Of a stretch of DNA of 64,000 nucleotides, positions 11,201-26,480 are shown piece after piece. Positions within the stretch are counted from its first letter, which is position 1. Each line of letters opens with the position of its first letter. The position numbers were made by a program, and so were the translations under genes. The notes under the pieces were generated by a model. That model had not been told where the DNA came from and made no database searches. It worked only from the letters and a program-made list of their open reading frames with translations. The stretch is from Daphnia carinata (lineage: Eukaryota > Arthropoda > Branchiopoda > Diplostraca > Daphniidae), in assembly GCF_022539665.2 (NCBI RefSeq), contig NC_081331.1, positions 1,274,501 through 1,338,500 of the forward strand, given 5' to 3'.

Positions 11201-14200
11201 ACAATGCCAACAATCCAATATGACGCGGATAATGACAATGGCTCAACGCCGCATAGCTCTTCACGCACCAGCGAACCGATTCATTTAGAGCGGATTGCGA
11301 TTATTAACAAATCATTGTCACGTTCATCATTGTCAACATCCTTGATACCGTTCGGACTGCGTGTTCTATCCGATGCTTTAACATTTCGTGCGAACGGGTA
11401 GAACTTGCACCATCATAGACCCAAGGGCCACACTCGGTTGAATTGAATCAAGAGCGAGAAGGTATTAACGCAGAGCAAAGACGAAATGGAATAACCAAGG
11501 GAATCACGGATAAACCCAGCCTCCATCTTTAAATAACGTTACCTGTCTTTGCTGTGTGTAATACAAAACCCAATCGGCTTATCAGACGCCCAAACAACTA
11601 ACAAAAAGAAAAGCTCAACAGGTATAACTACATTTGATTAAGGGTAAGCCAATTACAGTGCTTCTTCCCTTTTAAACTTTTGTTATTTAATGATCCGGCT
11701 GACCTATTTCCTAGATCTTCGTTGCGAGAAAATGTTACGTACAAACTCATCCGCAGTGATATACTTAACGGTAATGATTATTAGCTCTGTAGACATACAC
11801 GTTTCTAGCTTTACGTAACGCTACCTATGAGAAGTCATACATCTTCTGCTTCGCCAACAAGAACAAGTAGTTGGAGGGGTTTTAGGTCTTGATGTCTATA
11901 CCACACTGGGAGAGAACATGATCCATGTCTCTCTGAAGACCCTTTATCAGCTGGAAGAAAGCAATGAAAGGTTGCCCAAACTTTTCCCTTCCTGGTATAT
12001 CAATCAACATTTATCTATACTAAGTTAATAGAAACTCACGCGAGAAAAAGCAAAAAATTGTGCAGTAAACCAAAAAGATTTTTGTGCGCTCCAAAGGACG
12101 TCCCTTGCCTCTAAAAGAGAGGCAACATACATGACCTTACAAATGCCCAATATATAGTGATTCAATGAACTAAAAAAGTTCGTTTGATATGCTGTCGCAC
12201 GCAAGTATCAAACTAAAAAGAAATGAGTCCTGATTTATACGGGCTAAACTCCAGCGAGGCTTGAAACTGTGGCGGAGCGTTTTGCAACGAAAGGTGGGCA
12301 ACAACCATTCGAGACGGAGTCATCGAGTACATTGAACAATGCATGGTGAACACGATCACCGTCTGCATGCCTAGTCAACGCCGCGAGAGGAGTTGCCAAT
12401 TTTCTACGAAAACGCGCGTTGGCGGAATAGATGGCTATGGCGGCTAACACACTGGCGCCGCTACGTTATGGATTGTCTTTATGGATGGCGCAGGGCTAGT
12501 TAAGAACTCGTTACTCTTGAATATGTTTCGATTTTAGGTGGACGCCGCATATGATGATGTCGCTCAGCAAATCATCAACCAACTGCGTGGGCTTGTTATA
12601 TTAGTTGGTTAAAGGTGAAAGCTCGTTCTTCATCCGTCGATTTCCCCCCTTGATGAGAAAAATTGGTGATGTATTTGGACTTCGGTGTTGATCGCCTCTA
12701 GACTTGTGATTCGCGAGTCAAGAGTTGAACTATCCAATAGACTTCGATCGAATGAGAAGTCGCAAAGGGAAACGTAACCGATCGAAATTTACCCGCAAGT
12801 TAGTTTCTTGTACGGTTGAGCTAAACTTTTTAATTTACGGATTTTAGATAGAAGATCCAGCGTCAAGGGCTTCCACGAAGGATATTGGGAGAGGAAGAGG
12901 AAAAAAAACTACGAAGGCAAATCTTGTTAAAACTTTTAAAAACACGCGAGGGCTCTATCCTTTTTGATGAAATATCAGTTCCCTTATTCGCTCAGTTTAT
13001 CGTGACTAGGGAAACTAAAAGACGAGGGTAAACTAACAAAAATTGCAAAATCTCAGGATGGAGATAGAGAGACAAAGGAGAAATATTAAAGAGCTTCTCG
13101 TTCGGGAACGCGTTCATGTTTGGGTTGCTGCACTCAAGATCCTCCTTCCGTTTGCTTGTTCTGCGTGAACTCCGATAACCTTACGCAGCGCATTTCAAAA
13201 ACAAGCATGACAACCGGTGTATGGCGGAATTCAGCTTTTAAAAAATGCATGCATAAATGAGAAGGGAAGAGCGGACTAATAGGAATAAGCTCTCCATCAC
13301 TGTGTAGTGACCAGTTGTACCTGCGGACTATTCGCGGAATGATTACACGGACGTCAGCCATTACACAGCCAATGCCTCTTTGGTGAGTCGCGAGAGATCG
13401 ACGAGGAATGAATCAAATGGAATCACATTCGTTCGAGGTCGTACTTTCTAGTTGATGGTGTGCTGCCGTTTAGCCCGTCCGGGCTGATCGATGGTTGCCC
13501 CCCCCACCAAGTTCCCGTCGTCATGATTCATGAATCCCTTTCCTTGTCGTCTGTTCGTCTCCTCCGTTTTTATTCAAATAAATGTCCCAGAGATTGAAGG
13601 GAGAAGCCAAAAGTGCCAGACATATTATGTGAACGGAGATAATGGGCACAGAGACAAAAGGGGAAACTGAAAGGCTCTTTACTTTCAAGACAGATAGAGT
13701 GGCGGGTACCAACGATTTTGCTCGATCTACTCTCCCGCTCCTTCTCATTCGCCCTCGTTATATAATGAAGCTGAAATCTGACGTAAATCATCTACGAAGA
13801 CTTCCCTACTTAAATAGTAAGTCCTACATGATTGCATTATTCTTCCCAACGTAATAACGCCAAAAGAAGTTAAAGAAAAGGCACGGGTTTTGTTTTGTTT
13901 TTCTACTTACTTTCGTTTAACGACGGCGAGAATGATGGGGTAGTTACCTCCTGGCTGCGTGCGGATCCACCTGTAACCAAGGTCGTAAACAGTAACCATG
14001 TCATTAATAAAAATGTAAAGGAAATCAATGAAGTCTTTACAAATTCAACAGATGGCTATGACGTGGAAAACAAGAATTGCGAGAGAAAAAAAAGCGTTGC
14101 CGTGAACAACGTGCGTCTAGAATAGCAGAGGATTTCCAGTTTAATGTTATGTACAACATCCAGGATGTCTGAAGTGGAAAGAGTAAAGAGACGAGGTTGA

Positions 14201-17200
14201 GTAAACTGGGGTTACACATACACAACAAAAAAAAAGGGAGAATTGTAGAGTATTATGCAGCTTTCGTGTTCTCCTCTCAACGACTCCATTCACTTCGGGT
14301 ATCAAAGAAAAACTTTAGCCGTATGACGTCAATCTATCAAGTTATCCATCTAGCGTGTATTGTTTACGTCTCAACAGGCGGTGTCTAACTGAAGACGCAA
14401 CCGAGTAGGTAAGTATAAATTGTCAAACTGTACCCGATAAATCCCGTTAACAAAAAAAAAAAAACAGGGCTTGTAGATTTGTCAAAACGTTTTCTTTTTT
14501 CATCGCTCCGTCTTCATACATGCCAGATTTCCACTCCCAACGATGACGTCGGCTGGAAAAGCCTTTTTAGAATTCAGTATTTTTTTTTGTGTTGCCTTTT
14601 ATTTTAGGTTCGATTCAGTGCCTCTTACTTATTGCTTTCCCTTGGCTTTTTTTTCCTCTAGCGTTTTAAATGCAGAATTTTGGACATACATTAATTCTAT
14701 GAATATGCAAAATTTAATTATCGTTCTGCAGCAGATTTGAGCCGCAAAGAAAAATTTAAAAGAACAAAGGGAAAGTTTAGTTCGTTCGGCCTGTGCAGCT
14801 CCGTGTTCACGAGCATCAATATCGATCAAAAGTTCTCCAGTTTCTTTACACTCTACCCCCTCCTATACATATATGCATAAACGGTGGGAGAACCATCCTG
14901 TCTTGCTAGCGATAGTGCTGAAAACGAAAAACCAAATGTCACTGATGGCGCACCAAATAAAGAGTTTTCAAATAGGCAAATTTCGAGCTCGATATTTGAC
15001 GTTTATGTGGCAATAGATTACGGAACGAGTGTTCGTGTTATGGCCGTCAGGGTGTGTACTATTGGAAATCGATTTGCTTCCTCCTCTGTTCTGCAGCTGT
15101 CGAGTTTCTAATCGAATTCGAATGAAAAAAATCCCGATGGCTCTTGATCACGAAGAGCGAAAACAGGAGTGAGAAACATGACTGCGAAAGAATAGAGACT
15201 AGAACGTCACCTGCAGAGAGCATCGACTTCGCGACTACGACTAGCTGAGCGCCGGTCGATAACGATCAAATTGGGTTCCAATTCAGCAATTTTGCGCTGG
15301 ACGAGCTCCGTTTGAAGGGTGCGGACAAGCACGTCTTGATGATGGATTTCGTGGCTATTGCTGCTACTGCTACTGTGGCTACTCCGGCTGTTGCTGTGGC
15401 TCATCTCCGTGCCGCCACAGCGACTGGCCAGCTTCCGACAGGCCCACAACCATGCGTCACTTTGGGCATCCTCACGTTCGAAGACCAACATTACCTAAAG
15501 AGACAAACAGAAAATCAAAAAGAATGATGTCACCCGACATAGAGACAGCTACAAAGACGGACGATGACATAATAAAGAAATGACTAAGAGGAAACCATTT
15601 GCAACCTGGTTTCCACGCTCTTTTCGTTTTGGCAACCCTCTTTCGATGCGTGCATGCTTGCTTAATTAGTCACGCTTTTTTCTTCCTGTGTCATCATGAA
15701 GTATTCTTTTCGCCGCGATTCGGAGCAATTAGTGTTGTGTCTTAAGCTCTCCTCCCAATCAGTGAAATCAATCAAAAAACGACAGAGGACGACAATGCCT
15801 GATTAGCGAGCTGTTGTTGTACAACTTGAGCTTGTTGGACAAAAGCTCAGACAAAAACCAAACGCACGACACCTTGTCCCGTAGTTAAATTATCTATGTT
15901 ATAGCTACTTGAGCTAGTTGATAAGAATCATTAGAGACGGAGACATCAGTACTTGATAAGCATCAAAAATTAAAAGCAAAACCTACAGCATACGTCATCT
16001 GCGTTTTCGGCCTCGTTAGAGGGTATCCCTTTTTGAAAAGTCGTACGTCCAAAACAGCAAGACGCAATTAATGCTGTTTAGCATCAAAGTGTAATGAGCT
16101 TTGCGATTAAGACATTTATAACAATAAAGCTAATTACGGAAGAAGCAGGAGAAGAAAATTTAACCATTGATTGGAGATCGCCTGTGTATGTTGATTTACC
16201 TATTATTTTGCAAGCCAGCTGATTGGCACCTGAAAACTGCGGACTAACGGGCCTGATTGTTTGTTCTCCTCCATTTATCTAATGGGTCGCATTTTTGTTT
16301 TGCATGTTCTCATCAGTCTTTTGTTTACAGACAAGATGGGTCTTTACAATTTTTCACCGGTCTGTTCTCATCACCTTTTGTTGAAATTCAAAACTGAAAG
16401 CATTAGTCAGCCAAGTCGACGGCTACGGTGAATCGCTTTTCTCATTTGAAAACTCATTTTCAAAAATGCTTCTCTTTTCCGTTTTGTCCTTGTCGCTCTT
16501 CCTTTTCATACGTGTAGCTCCACCGTAGCCCTCTCATCTAATAAATTAGTATTTACTAAAGGTCTTTGATGTTTTCCTTCCCACTGAAAAATTTTCTGTG
16601 TACTGTACGGCACAACTTTTTCCTCATAGTAACCCAGTTGAACGGAGGCAAGAGAATGGCGGGCATCTTCTTCGCTATTATTCATTTTCATTTTGGGTAG
16701 TTGCAATTCCAGGCGCGGTGGTCGTGACCTGTGAGACTTTAATCAGCCGTTGAAAGATACGATGAAAAATGTAGTCTTCTTAAACGCGCTGCCACAATTT
16801 TTATGAATATGAAACGCGTAGCGAAGTCATTCTCTCACTCGCCATCTCCGTCCCCTCTTTTCCTATGATCCAGCCTCGTCTCGTTGATTAGTTCCCCGCT
16901 AGCGAACTGCTTTGAACTCGAAGCAATATGCCATTAGCAGACGTGGATGGATGGATGCATGGATTATGTCGCCATCAGCTAGACAGACATGCCCGTGTCA
17001 TTTTTATAACAAGAGCTCTCTTTCGTTTATATGGGCAACTGCCACTGCTGCTTTCGAGATGATATGTCCATAGACGTATAGTTCATGAGCAATATAAATG
17101 TATGTAGAAAGGTTTGCCTGTGTACGCAGCGTTCAAACCGTAAACTATGGCGTAACCAACCAGAAGAAAAAGGAAAGCTCTTCTTAAAGTCGTTACGTTT

Positions 17201-20200
17201 TTGTTTGTTAAACCCATGGTTGCATAAAAGTTAAACGTATACATCATCACACCATACATTTCTGAGTGGCTGCCGCTGACGTGCTGTACTTTTCCGGGTT
17301 ACGATATTTAATAATTTATGATTAAAAGAAGCTTGAAGCCAAAGGTGTCTTGCGTGTTTCTCGTGAAAGACTTCCGCTTCTCTGAGCATGTTTTGATTTT
17401 ATTTGATTCTCTTTTTTTTTCGTTTCTTCAGCTTTAAAAGAAAACTGACTGCGTGCGCCCTAAGCTTATTATTTAGAGATGTCGCATAACATCGAAAAAG
17501 ACAAGGTTGACGAACAGCTCAGTCTTATAGCTGAGCAATCTTTCAGGCCACGCCAAAATCATATTTGATATTTTCTTTTCGGAGCCGCCTTTTATCTATT
17601 TTCTTTTTACATTTCGCTTTCAAAAGATAACATCTTCCGATGGACTGTATGGAATCCACATCGGCTTTGTACCCTATCTCTTCTTTTTTTTTCTTCTTCT
17701 TCTTATGATGTTCAAACCTCTGCGTACTTGGTAGGAGATGACAAAATACGTCATTCGCTGATTACATTTCAATCTTCAGAGATCCACAGAGACCCTGTTT
17801 TTCACCGGAAAAATAGGCGTCTACACGGACTTAGTGTGTAGCTAGAGAAACTGGTACAGCCTTACAACATCCATCTCTAGCCGGTCACACAGATCACTCA
17901 GTCTTGAGCCAGAGCGGGTCCTTTTTTTCCTGTTAAATCGAGTCAAGATGACCAACGCACTGATGACAACCTTATTACGGTGTTGAACATCAATCGGAAT
18001 TTTTTCAGTATACGTGTACCTCGCTTCAACTCGCAGAGATAAACGATAAAAGCCCATTAGTACGGATGATACGGCAAATAAAGTGATGGAAGCTTGCAAA
18101 AGGGAGAAAAATCCTTGTATGTTTTTTTATTTATTCCAGCTTACGCGTCGATATAATAGCCTTCTTGTTAATGCTGTTGTTACTAATGTCACCCAATCTC
18201 TCATCTACACAACAACAACTAAACAGAACGATGCTGTAGCCTATTTCCTGTTCTTTCTTTGCCCTGCCTGAGCGTCATATTGTTGTTTGGCTTCGACTGT
18301 GTAATTGTGTATAGACGAGCTGCTGGATAAAAGAGAGAAGAACAAAATGGGTGCATCTAGTGTGTCACTGCCGCAGCGTGCTAATCATGTAGATATCTGG
18401 TAACCAGCACAGGAAACATAAACTAAACGACGAACCCTTTCCGCCTCGTCAAATCTTCTTTATTATGGCCTGTAATTTAACGTGGATTATTAGCTATTTT
18501 GTTACTCCTTTCAAATATTTCCCTTTTGTCTTTCGTTTATTAGTTGTTAGTTTCCTGTCTCGATTAGCTGTCAAGGAAGACGAGCTCAATCTCCCATAAT
18601 TAGGTCCCGTTTCTTCGCTTTTTCCATTTTTTTTTTAGTCTTCCATTTTTTAAGCACGTAGATTCCTGAGTTTTAAAGCACCGATTCAAAAAATAATAAT
18701 GAACACACACACAATGAGCTGACGGCGCTCAAAGTGCTAAGTAGATGTTGAAAAAAGCCTAATACCCGCATTTAATTTCCTTTTTCTTCTTGTTTTATGC
18801 TAAAAGACTAGAACAGCACGTAGGCAAGTTTACGAACCCCCAGCGCTAAGCGGTGGAGGATATGGTAGATGTAGTTTATCCCGTTTTTTGTTTTCCTTGC
18901 ATCTTTTTGCCTCTTTCATCCTATACGGAGCGACCTATACGGGCGATCGTTAATCGGGTATAGAGGAGAAAGAGTGCCGTGATCGTCGAAGAAGCTGATG
19001 TGGCATTTAAGTGCAGCCTTTCTTTGGGGAGGTTCCATACAGCTCCTATACTTTTCTTCTAAATCCTATATCGTTCGTTTGCTTCTATTCTTTCCGCATT
19101 TTTTTTTGTTGCTTCTTTTTCATACCTAAAGGCTCATTTTTTTTTTTTTTTGCATGTAATTTTTTTGTTTTTCTTGTTTTCCCTGTCATGAGACTCTACA
19201 GCGCTGCTAAACATGAGTTTAAAGACAAGAGGAAAAGCGAGTGTTTACGTCATTCTCCGTCTCCAATTTCTTGTTTCTTTTCTCCTTCATCTCGTTTGCG
19301 TGGATAGGAAATTGGGTGCAAGCATATTGCGGCCAATAGCACGACCAAGCAATCGACTGATGATGTCTGTGTACATGCAAGGTGATCGATTGCCCTTGTT
19401 ATACAATACTCGGTTGGATGCGCCCTGCTCTTTTTCTCCGTATAAATGGCAAGAGATAATTGGAATTACACAAGGAGAACGCGCACTAGTGAGCGCCAGA
19501 AATCCGCATTGGCTTCCTTTTTCTTTTTTTTTTTTTTTTTTTTGTTCAGTACTTCATATCTAGAAAGAATTCTTGCGAGACGAGATGGGATAGAGATTGA
19601 GAAAAAGAAAGCAGCGAAACCACAAACAAGAGCATGAGCATGAGCAACGGATTTCCAAGAAGGGTTTGCTCGATTCTCGGGAGAACAAAGTCCACGTATA
19701 CGCTCGAATTATACGTGTCGGTCTATAGGGCGGAGGGAGAGACTATTCGTTTGTATGCGATCCATTCCAAGGTTCTTTTCGTCTTGATTTTCTCTATAAA
19801 TTTACGTCCATATATTATTCTCTTTGCGTGGCTGTGTGTCCACATTCTCCCGCCTTCCTTGTGTATAGTCCTATACTCGCTTACATTAGTCGTTTTTGCA
19901 TAATGAAAGCCAATTGAAAGTGCTCGCCTCCGCATGCGGTTGATGAGAGCCAGTTGTTGTGTACGTCGTCAGGCGGACAGGCCGAACATCAAAGCGAAAA
20001 GTTTTTTTTTTCTTCCCAGAAACTTCATCACGAAAAATACCCAACCGAAAATGGTTCGGTTCAAACTCCGCAGAATGGTAAACAACAAACAACAACGTAA
20101 ATGAATATACAAGGACGTCGTCCACCATAGAAAAAGGATCTAAGTCTTCCCCTCAATTCTCTATTCTATTCAAGTTCCTAACATCGAGATTTTTGGAATC

Positions 20201-23200
20201 TCTTCCTTCATACGCCCTTTTCCCAGAATCTTGAACGAAGACTGCGCTGCAAATCCAGGATTTCTAAAGCCACTGATTTTCAATGTGCGTATAATAACTA
20301 ATTCACTAACAAATGTATACGAAAATAACTCCTTCTTCTTTAGAAAACACTTGGAATCTCCCGGCATGAACATTGTGACTTGTTGCTTTCAAAACTTGAA
20401 ATTGACTCGAATTAAATAAATGGAAGGTCTCCTACGTCAGTGCGTGTCCAGATCGATCGCTGGCGGAGCACATAATGTAAAGGTCGCACGAAAGCGTATT
20501 GCGCACTATTTATTGACTACATCATTCAACCGTGGTCTTCATCGAAACAGCCATCGTTCTAGCTAGTTGATCGAGAACCTACAACATCCGTCATCTTTCC
20601 CTTCTTTTGACTCACAATGAACGATAAGCTGCTAGGCTCTTGCGTATTGTTGGCCAGCTTAGCGTACCCATAGGTCCATGTAGCATCAACTTTAAGGTTG
20701 GACGGACATGTGATCTATCGTGGCTCGATCTACTTACACATGTCGTCCTGACGTTCTGGCTCGATAGCATCTCGCCAGTGTAATGAAAATATATCGGCCT
20801 CGTGACAGGTGAAGAAGACGGAAAGAGGTGAGCTGGTGGTGTGTGACATTGTCTACTGTCGCACGATCTTGATCAATGGTTTTGCTCTACAGTGTCATAT
20901 ACAAGGCTAAATCTTCCATGTATTCCAATGTTATTGATTGCGTTTCGGGGGAAAAATACGTGTTTTTTTCTTCCTCTTTTATTATTTGGTGTCCGGACAA
21001 GAACTGAAGGAAGATGGGAATTTGCCCGGAACGTTGCGTTTAACGGTAACGTAAACATAAACAAAGAGTACACGGGATCAAATATCTCACCTTGAGTGGC
21101 TCTGACGGCGCTCGCATCGTACCGAAACGGACGTCGTTACTCAAACGAACCTGCCAACAGCAACAAATAACAAAGAAACAAAAGAATTAAAAAAAAAAAA
21201 AAAGAAAACTGGGGAAAAGAATAGACTAGCTAAAGCTAAAAGGACGTAAAGGTTTTACATAAATAGCTTAATAACTTATCGGCGAAAACCCAAGAAACAA
21301 AACAAAGAACTGCTAATTGTGTAGGACTCGCGTTATAACTTATGAACAGCGTGAAGTCATTGGCTATTGTTGAAATTTTCTTTTTCGTCTTTTCTACAGA
21401 ACGCAATTATAACAAATCAATCGATTATTGTAGTTTGTATGTGACATCCTGTTCGTTCTCTACGTACCCCATTCTCCAGCTGAGTCGGACTGGTACTGTT
21501 CAGGTCGCCGCTGTTACCTCGTCGATACTTTCCTGTTGTCGAATTGTCTGTGTAATATATATATTCAAAAACAAAAAAGATGTAAGAAAAATGGCACGTC
21601 AATATCGAAAAGAGGAAACTGTACATCCTTTATGCACAGTTCATAATATATTCGTGCGCTTTCCAAACGAGAAAACAGAGAATTTGGAATACGAATTTTT
21701 TTTTTAAAATGCCACTGACAGGTGTGGTGCGGACAAAAGGTGAAATCTCTTTAGTATTAAAAAGAGTTTTAAATAACTGCGGTGTTTAGTGGCGAGAGAC
21801 TTGGGCATTAGGAGGATGCGTAGAGAAAAGGATAAGCATCAGTCATGTGTCGCGTTATCACAAAAATTGCCGGTGATTAACAGCCCATCCCAGCTGATTA
21901 CGTTGAATTTGACTAATGAGATTTTTAAAATCCGTTTCGCGCTTTTATAACTGCCGGCAATAGACGGAGCCCATGCACATCCTACATCTGAAAGCCTTTT
22001 GAATGATAAAAGGTAAAAACGTAATGACGAAATCGGACCTTGCCTTGTCCGTTTCGACAACTAGCCAGCAGGACCCACCGTCATCAGCAACACAGCACAT
22101 GACGTCCAATCAATTACGAATAATGTAGGAGAGGAACAAAAAAAAAGCGAAACATAAAAAGAAAAGTAGAAGGAAGCAGAAAAGAGAATCAAATAAGGAG
22201 CGCCGCGTGTCCGCCTTCAATTTTTCCTTATCTCAGCGTCACTACCTCCTCCTATCTGAGACGGCCCAATCTATCGCAGCTTAAACGAGATCCTTGAGTT
22301 GATGAAGAAGAAGAAGAACAATTTCTTATCTTGTCCACACTTTGGTCGCACGAAACATAAAGAAAAAAAAAAAAAGAAAGAAAGAACGAAAGTGGTGGCT
22401 CGTTGTGTATGAGTTGAGTAGCCCGTCGGTTGGGAAGGTGATCAAGTTCCGGCACGAAGTGCTAAGGCCTTGAGTTTGTTCATCACGTACTGTACATATA
22501 TGTAGAAAGCGAATAAAAACCTTAGTGGGTGTACATTTGCGTCTGCCGATCGATCCATCGCCTTGTCCCCTGTAAGGTAAGGTCGCAACGGAATATTCTA
22601 TAGCGGACGTACCCGATTCTACATACAATTGCCTTTTCCAGCAGCAAGTGGATTGTCGCTGATGTTCGTGCACTCAGGCGGAAATCCGCCCCGCGTTTAA
22701 AGAAAGACACACAATTTCAGCAAATTTCAGCTACAAAAAGCTACGTCTATAATGAAACGCCGTTGCTGAGACGCAGTCGACGAGAGCCGTGTTCAAATCT
22801 CGAATGGCGCCAAAGACGACGTCCGCCCCAAAGAAATCAAATAGTCCAAATTCGGGGGGAATGAAAACAAAAGGAAATACAAGTCCTGTCTATGTGTATA
22901 GAATGAAAATTATTTGCAGCCGTCACGTACGTATATTCGCCTCATACGTGATGCGCTTCAGAGAAATACGCAGAGAAAAAAGAAACAAATTCGAATACAT
23001 TTGAATTCTCCTTGACGGCCAGTTGGACGGACGCAAAAAAAAAAACAAGAACAAAAAATGGAGTCACGTTTTTCTGTCTTCTCTTTCGTCGTATTCGGCT
23101 ATTTCAAATATACGACTAACGTTTCTATATAACGCCATCGAGCAATGGCCGAGGCTGAGCCGGACACATTCCATGCTCGCCAGAAGTTCCGTGCGTTTGA

Positions 23201-26200
23201 ACAACATACATCACATGTCAGCCGGATAGCAGCCACTAGCCCAGCTTCGGCAAAACGTAAACAAAAAAATAAATAAAGAAACGGGAGAGACTAACAGTTC
23301 TTCATCCGCTTGGTAGGAGAGAGGTAGAGAGGAGAGATAGAGAAATACAAAAGCGGCTGAGACTGATGGACGGACGAGCCAAACCTCAAAGTCGCCAACA
23401 TTTGTAACTCCGTTCGCCGCTCTTGTTGCTATTCTCGTCTATAAATCTATGCAGATATCGGGCCCATTCGCAATCATGTCATGTTCCGGCTCAAGTTGTT
23501 GTTTTTTGGAGGGGGGGGGGGGGGAGGGATAGAAGTCTATATCGTCGTGCAAGCGCAATTGGTCCTTGGCAAAACCAAAAACGAAGATGTGACTAGTTTA
23601 TGTATGCAGGATTAGCCGTACGATAAATCGAAACGCGCGGATATACGAGGTGTATTTGCACACACACACACACACACGTGCGCTTACAACAAACAAAATT
23701 GTACGGATGACGTCAGTCAGCCAGCAAATCCATCCATCATTCAGGCTTCTTTTTTTTTTTTTTTTCATTCTTTTTCATTCTTTTTTTTTTCCAAAATGTG
23801 TGTAGTAAATACTGATGTTGTACAGACAGGGTACAGATTGAGTCGGAAGCGACGCCATGGCGAGTAACTAATACAATCACTTGCGCCTTAGCGTAGAAGC
23901 CTAATTGTTTATAGTATCAAAATAGTATTGCAGAACCAGGCGGAACGCCGCTCAAATTTGCTATTTTTTTAGATTATATTATTGAATCGATTTCGCTGTG
24001 GAAACACAAAAAAAAAAAAAAAAAAAGCAGAGAAATGGGGCCAAGAAAATGAAGTAAAAATTACTTGGTTATATAGCACAAAAAAAAAAAATAAATAAAT
24101 GATTCGACCACGGCCAGCGTCATTCATTTTTCTATACTTGGGCCGAGTCGATGATCAATCAAAACGGCGTTTGATAGATCGACGTGACTTTGCTCGACGG
24201 TCGACCAAGACTTGATTCCCCCCGTTGCATGAAAAAAGAAGCCGGTTTTCTTTCAACAGAAATGTTCTACCTTGTTTTACTTTGCCTTCCATTTCAGTTG
24301 CGAGAAGAAGAAGAAAAAAAAAAGAAGGATTGGGCGGCGTTAATGGAAAAGTCTTACTCCCTACACCGCTGTTGGCAATGTTGGCGGGGGATTTAACTAG
24401 CCAAACATCGTTTTCCATTGAAAAACACAAAACTTTTGTTTCAATTCCCCTCCGATTTTTTTTTAAATTTTCGTAGATCGCATCTGTCCAATGGCCGCTG
24501 GCTAATACACAGTCAGACAAGTTCCAAAATGTTCACCGAATCCAATGAACTCGATAGTGCGTCACACGAAAAAAAACAAAAAAAACTGCCCTTTTCCCTT
24601 TGTGTGTGGCCCCCTGTCGTCAAAATATGCATGTCCGGGAGTTCATTGGGTGCGATGTACCGTGACCTATAAAAAAAAAAAATTGAGTTGGACCTCTAAT
24701 TTATGGCCCGTCTGACAATAGGGAACAACTTGCACGCACACTAAAAAAAAAAAAAAAAAAAAAAAAAACTTAAAAAGGAAAATGACGAATAAAAAAATAA
24801 TAAAGGAGGAACCGAGTAGGAATCCCGCAAAACAAAAAGAAACATCGTTGATGATTCGCAGAACCGCTTTGCCGTGTTTGTTGTTGCCCGTTGTATTTTT
24901 CGGCCCCCGTTTGTTTTGGCTGTTCGTCCACCACCCAAAAAGCACAAAAAAAAAAAGAACTGAGTAACAAGAAAAAAGAAAAGAAATTCCCGACACCATT
25001 CCTTTGCGATGTGTATCCGCTGCCGCCACGAGACAAAACAGCACTATTCCTTTCACGGTGTTGCTTTGTTGGCGTCACGCAACACACCCAGTTGGTTAGA
25101 ATTGACCAATTGCTGGTATATACGTCTATGCCATTGTATCACTAGGTATAAACGAGAAGAAAACCTTTCCTTTTCCTTTTATTTTGTCTTCGATTTTTTT
25201 TTTTTTTTTAACTTTCGCGTTTTTTTTCTAGGGGCCCTACCTTTCGCTTATACGGTCATGGATCATCTCGTGTTATGATTGTAGATAGGGCAAGGTGTGT
25301 TAGATAACCATGTCTGTATTCAGATGTTCAGGCACCGTAGAATTTTGGGTAGGGTCACGAAAGGGGGCCGCAATGACTTCAAAGTTATATGTAGAGCCTA
25401 CGTAATAACTTTACAACATCATTCGAGCCTATCCCCTTTTCTTTTGTGTTAGGTCTAGTCAGCTGTGGGCCTAATGCGTGTAATGTATCAAACCGATTTC
25501 GTTAGCGTCCGCTTGGAGAGCCTCTTGGATGGCCACAACGTTTTCACTATTATTCATGCGACCTTTCCTTTTTGTTGCTTCTATCCTTCCTTTAGCTAGC
25601 CCGTTACAACGTATATTACTCCTACACGTAATACTTTCTACGCAAAAACAGTAAGAGTTTCGTCTTTTTATTTGTTTTTTAAACATCTTGGCTTCTTTTC
25701 TCTGGTCAAGACGTAAGAGATCCTTTTATTCTTTTAACATTTTATTTATTTATTTATTCTTTTTTTTCTTCTTTTTAGTGAGGCAAACAAAGACGACGTC
25801 TTCGATGTCATAATGACTGGCAGGTGCGGGAACTGGCAGTGCGTCGTAAAAAAAAACTCGTCACAAATTCATGAGAGTTAAAAGCAAAAGAAAAAAAAAA
25901 GGGGTTCGCCGTCACCGTAGAACCCCATCCGAAGGTGTGAGATAATCGTAAAAAGAGCGACCCGTCAACGCAAAACAATCATGTAAATCGCCTTACGATT
26001 AAATAAAGAGTCATTCATTTGTAGGGGAGCGCAGCTATCGCCAATGGCGTTCTACTATTGCATTTTGATTTTCTCCGTTAATGCGTGCGTTTCCCGGGAA
26101 TTTCGGTACGATACGGGAAAGAATTAAAAACAAAACGAAGGAATATTTGAAGAGAAGAAAAGATCGTCGTTGTCATAAAGAGAAAAAATAAAGAAACTGA

Positions 26201-26431
26201 GATGAAGAAGATGAAATTTCAAGTTCGGGCGACGTAAGAAAAGGTACGTGTAACAAATTCACATTGGACAAAGACGAAGGTTCGCCAGTGATATATGGCC
26301 AGTTGGGTGATACACACACAGGTGAGTGAAGAGAAAAGAAAAAAAACTATATACAAAAAAAAAGAAACAAGGAACAAGAAAAATAAATAAATAAAAGACA
26401 GAAGAAGAAGAAGAAGAAAGAAAAAGAAGGA

Positions 26432-26480
<49 letters not shown>

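Noticed and set aside
13134-13361. Minus-strand frame ([14 protein letters not shown]) considered as a PDE8 receiver exon
   Set aside because: The phase-correct exons at 13911-13970 and 11067-11124 cover this part of the protein, leaving no room for it.
22780-22850. GTTCAAATCTCG resembling a tRNA T-arm
   Set aside because: No matching acceptor stem, D-arm or anticodon arm could be folded around it.
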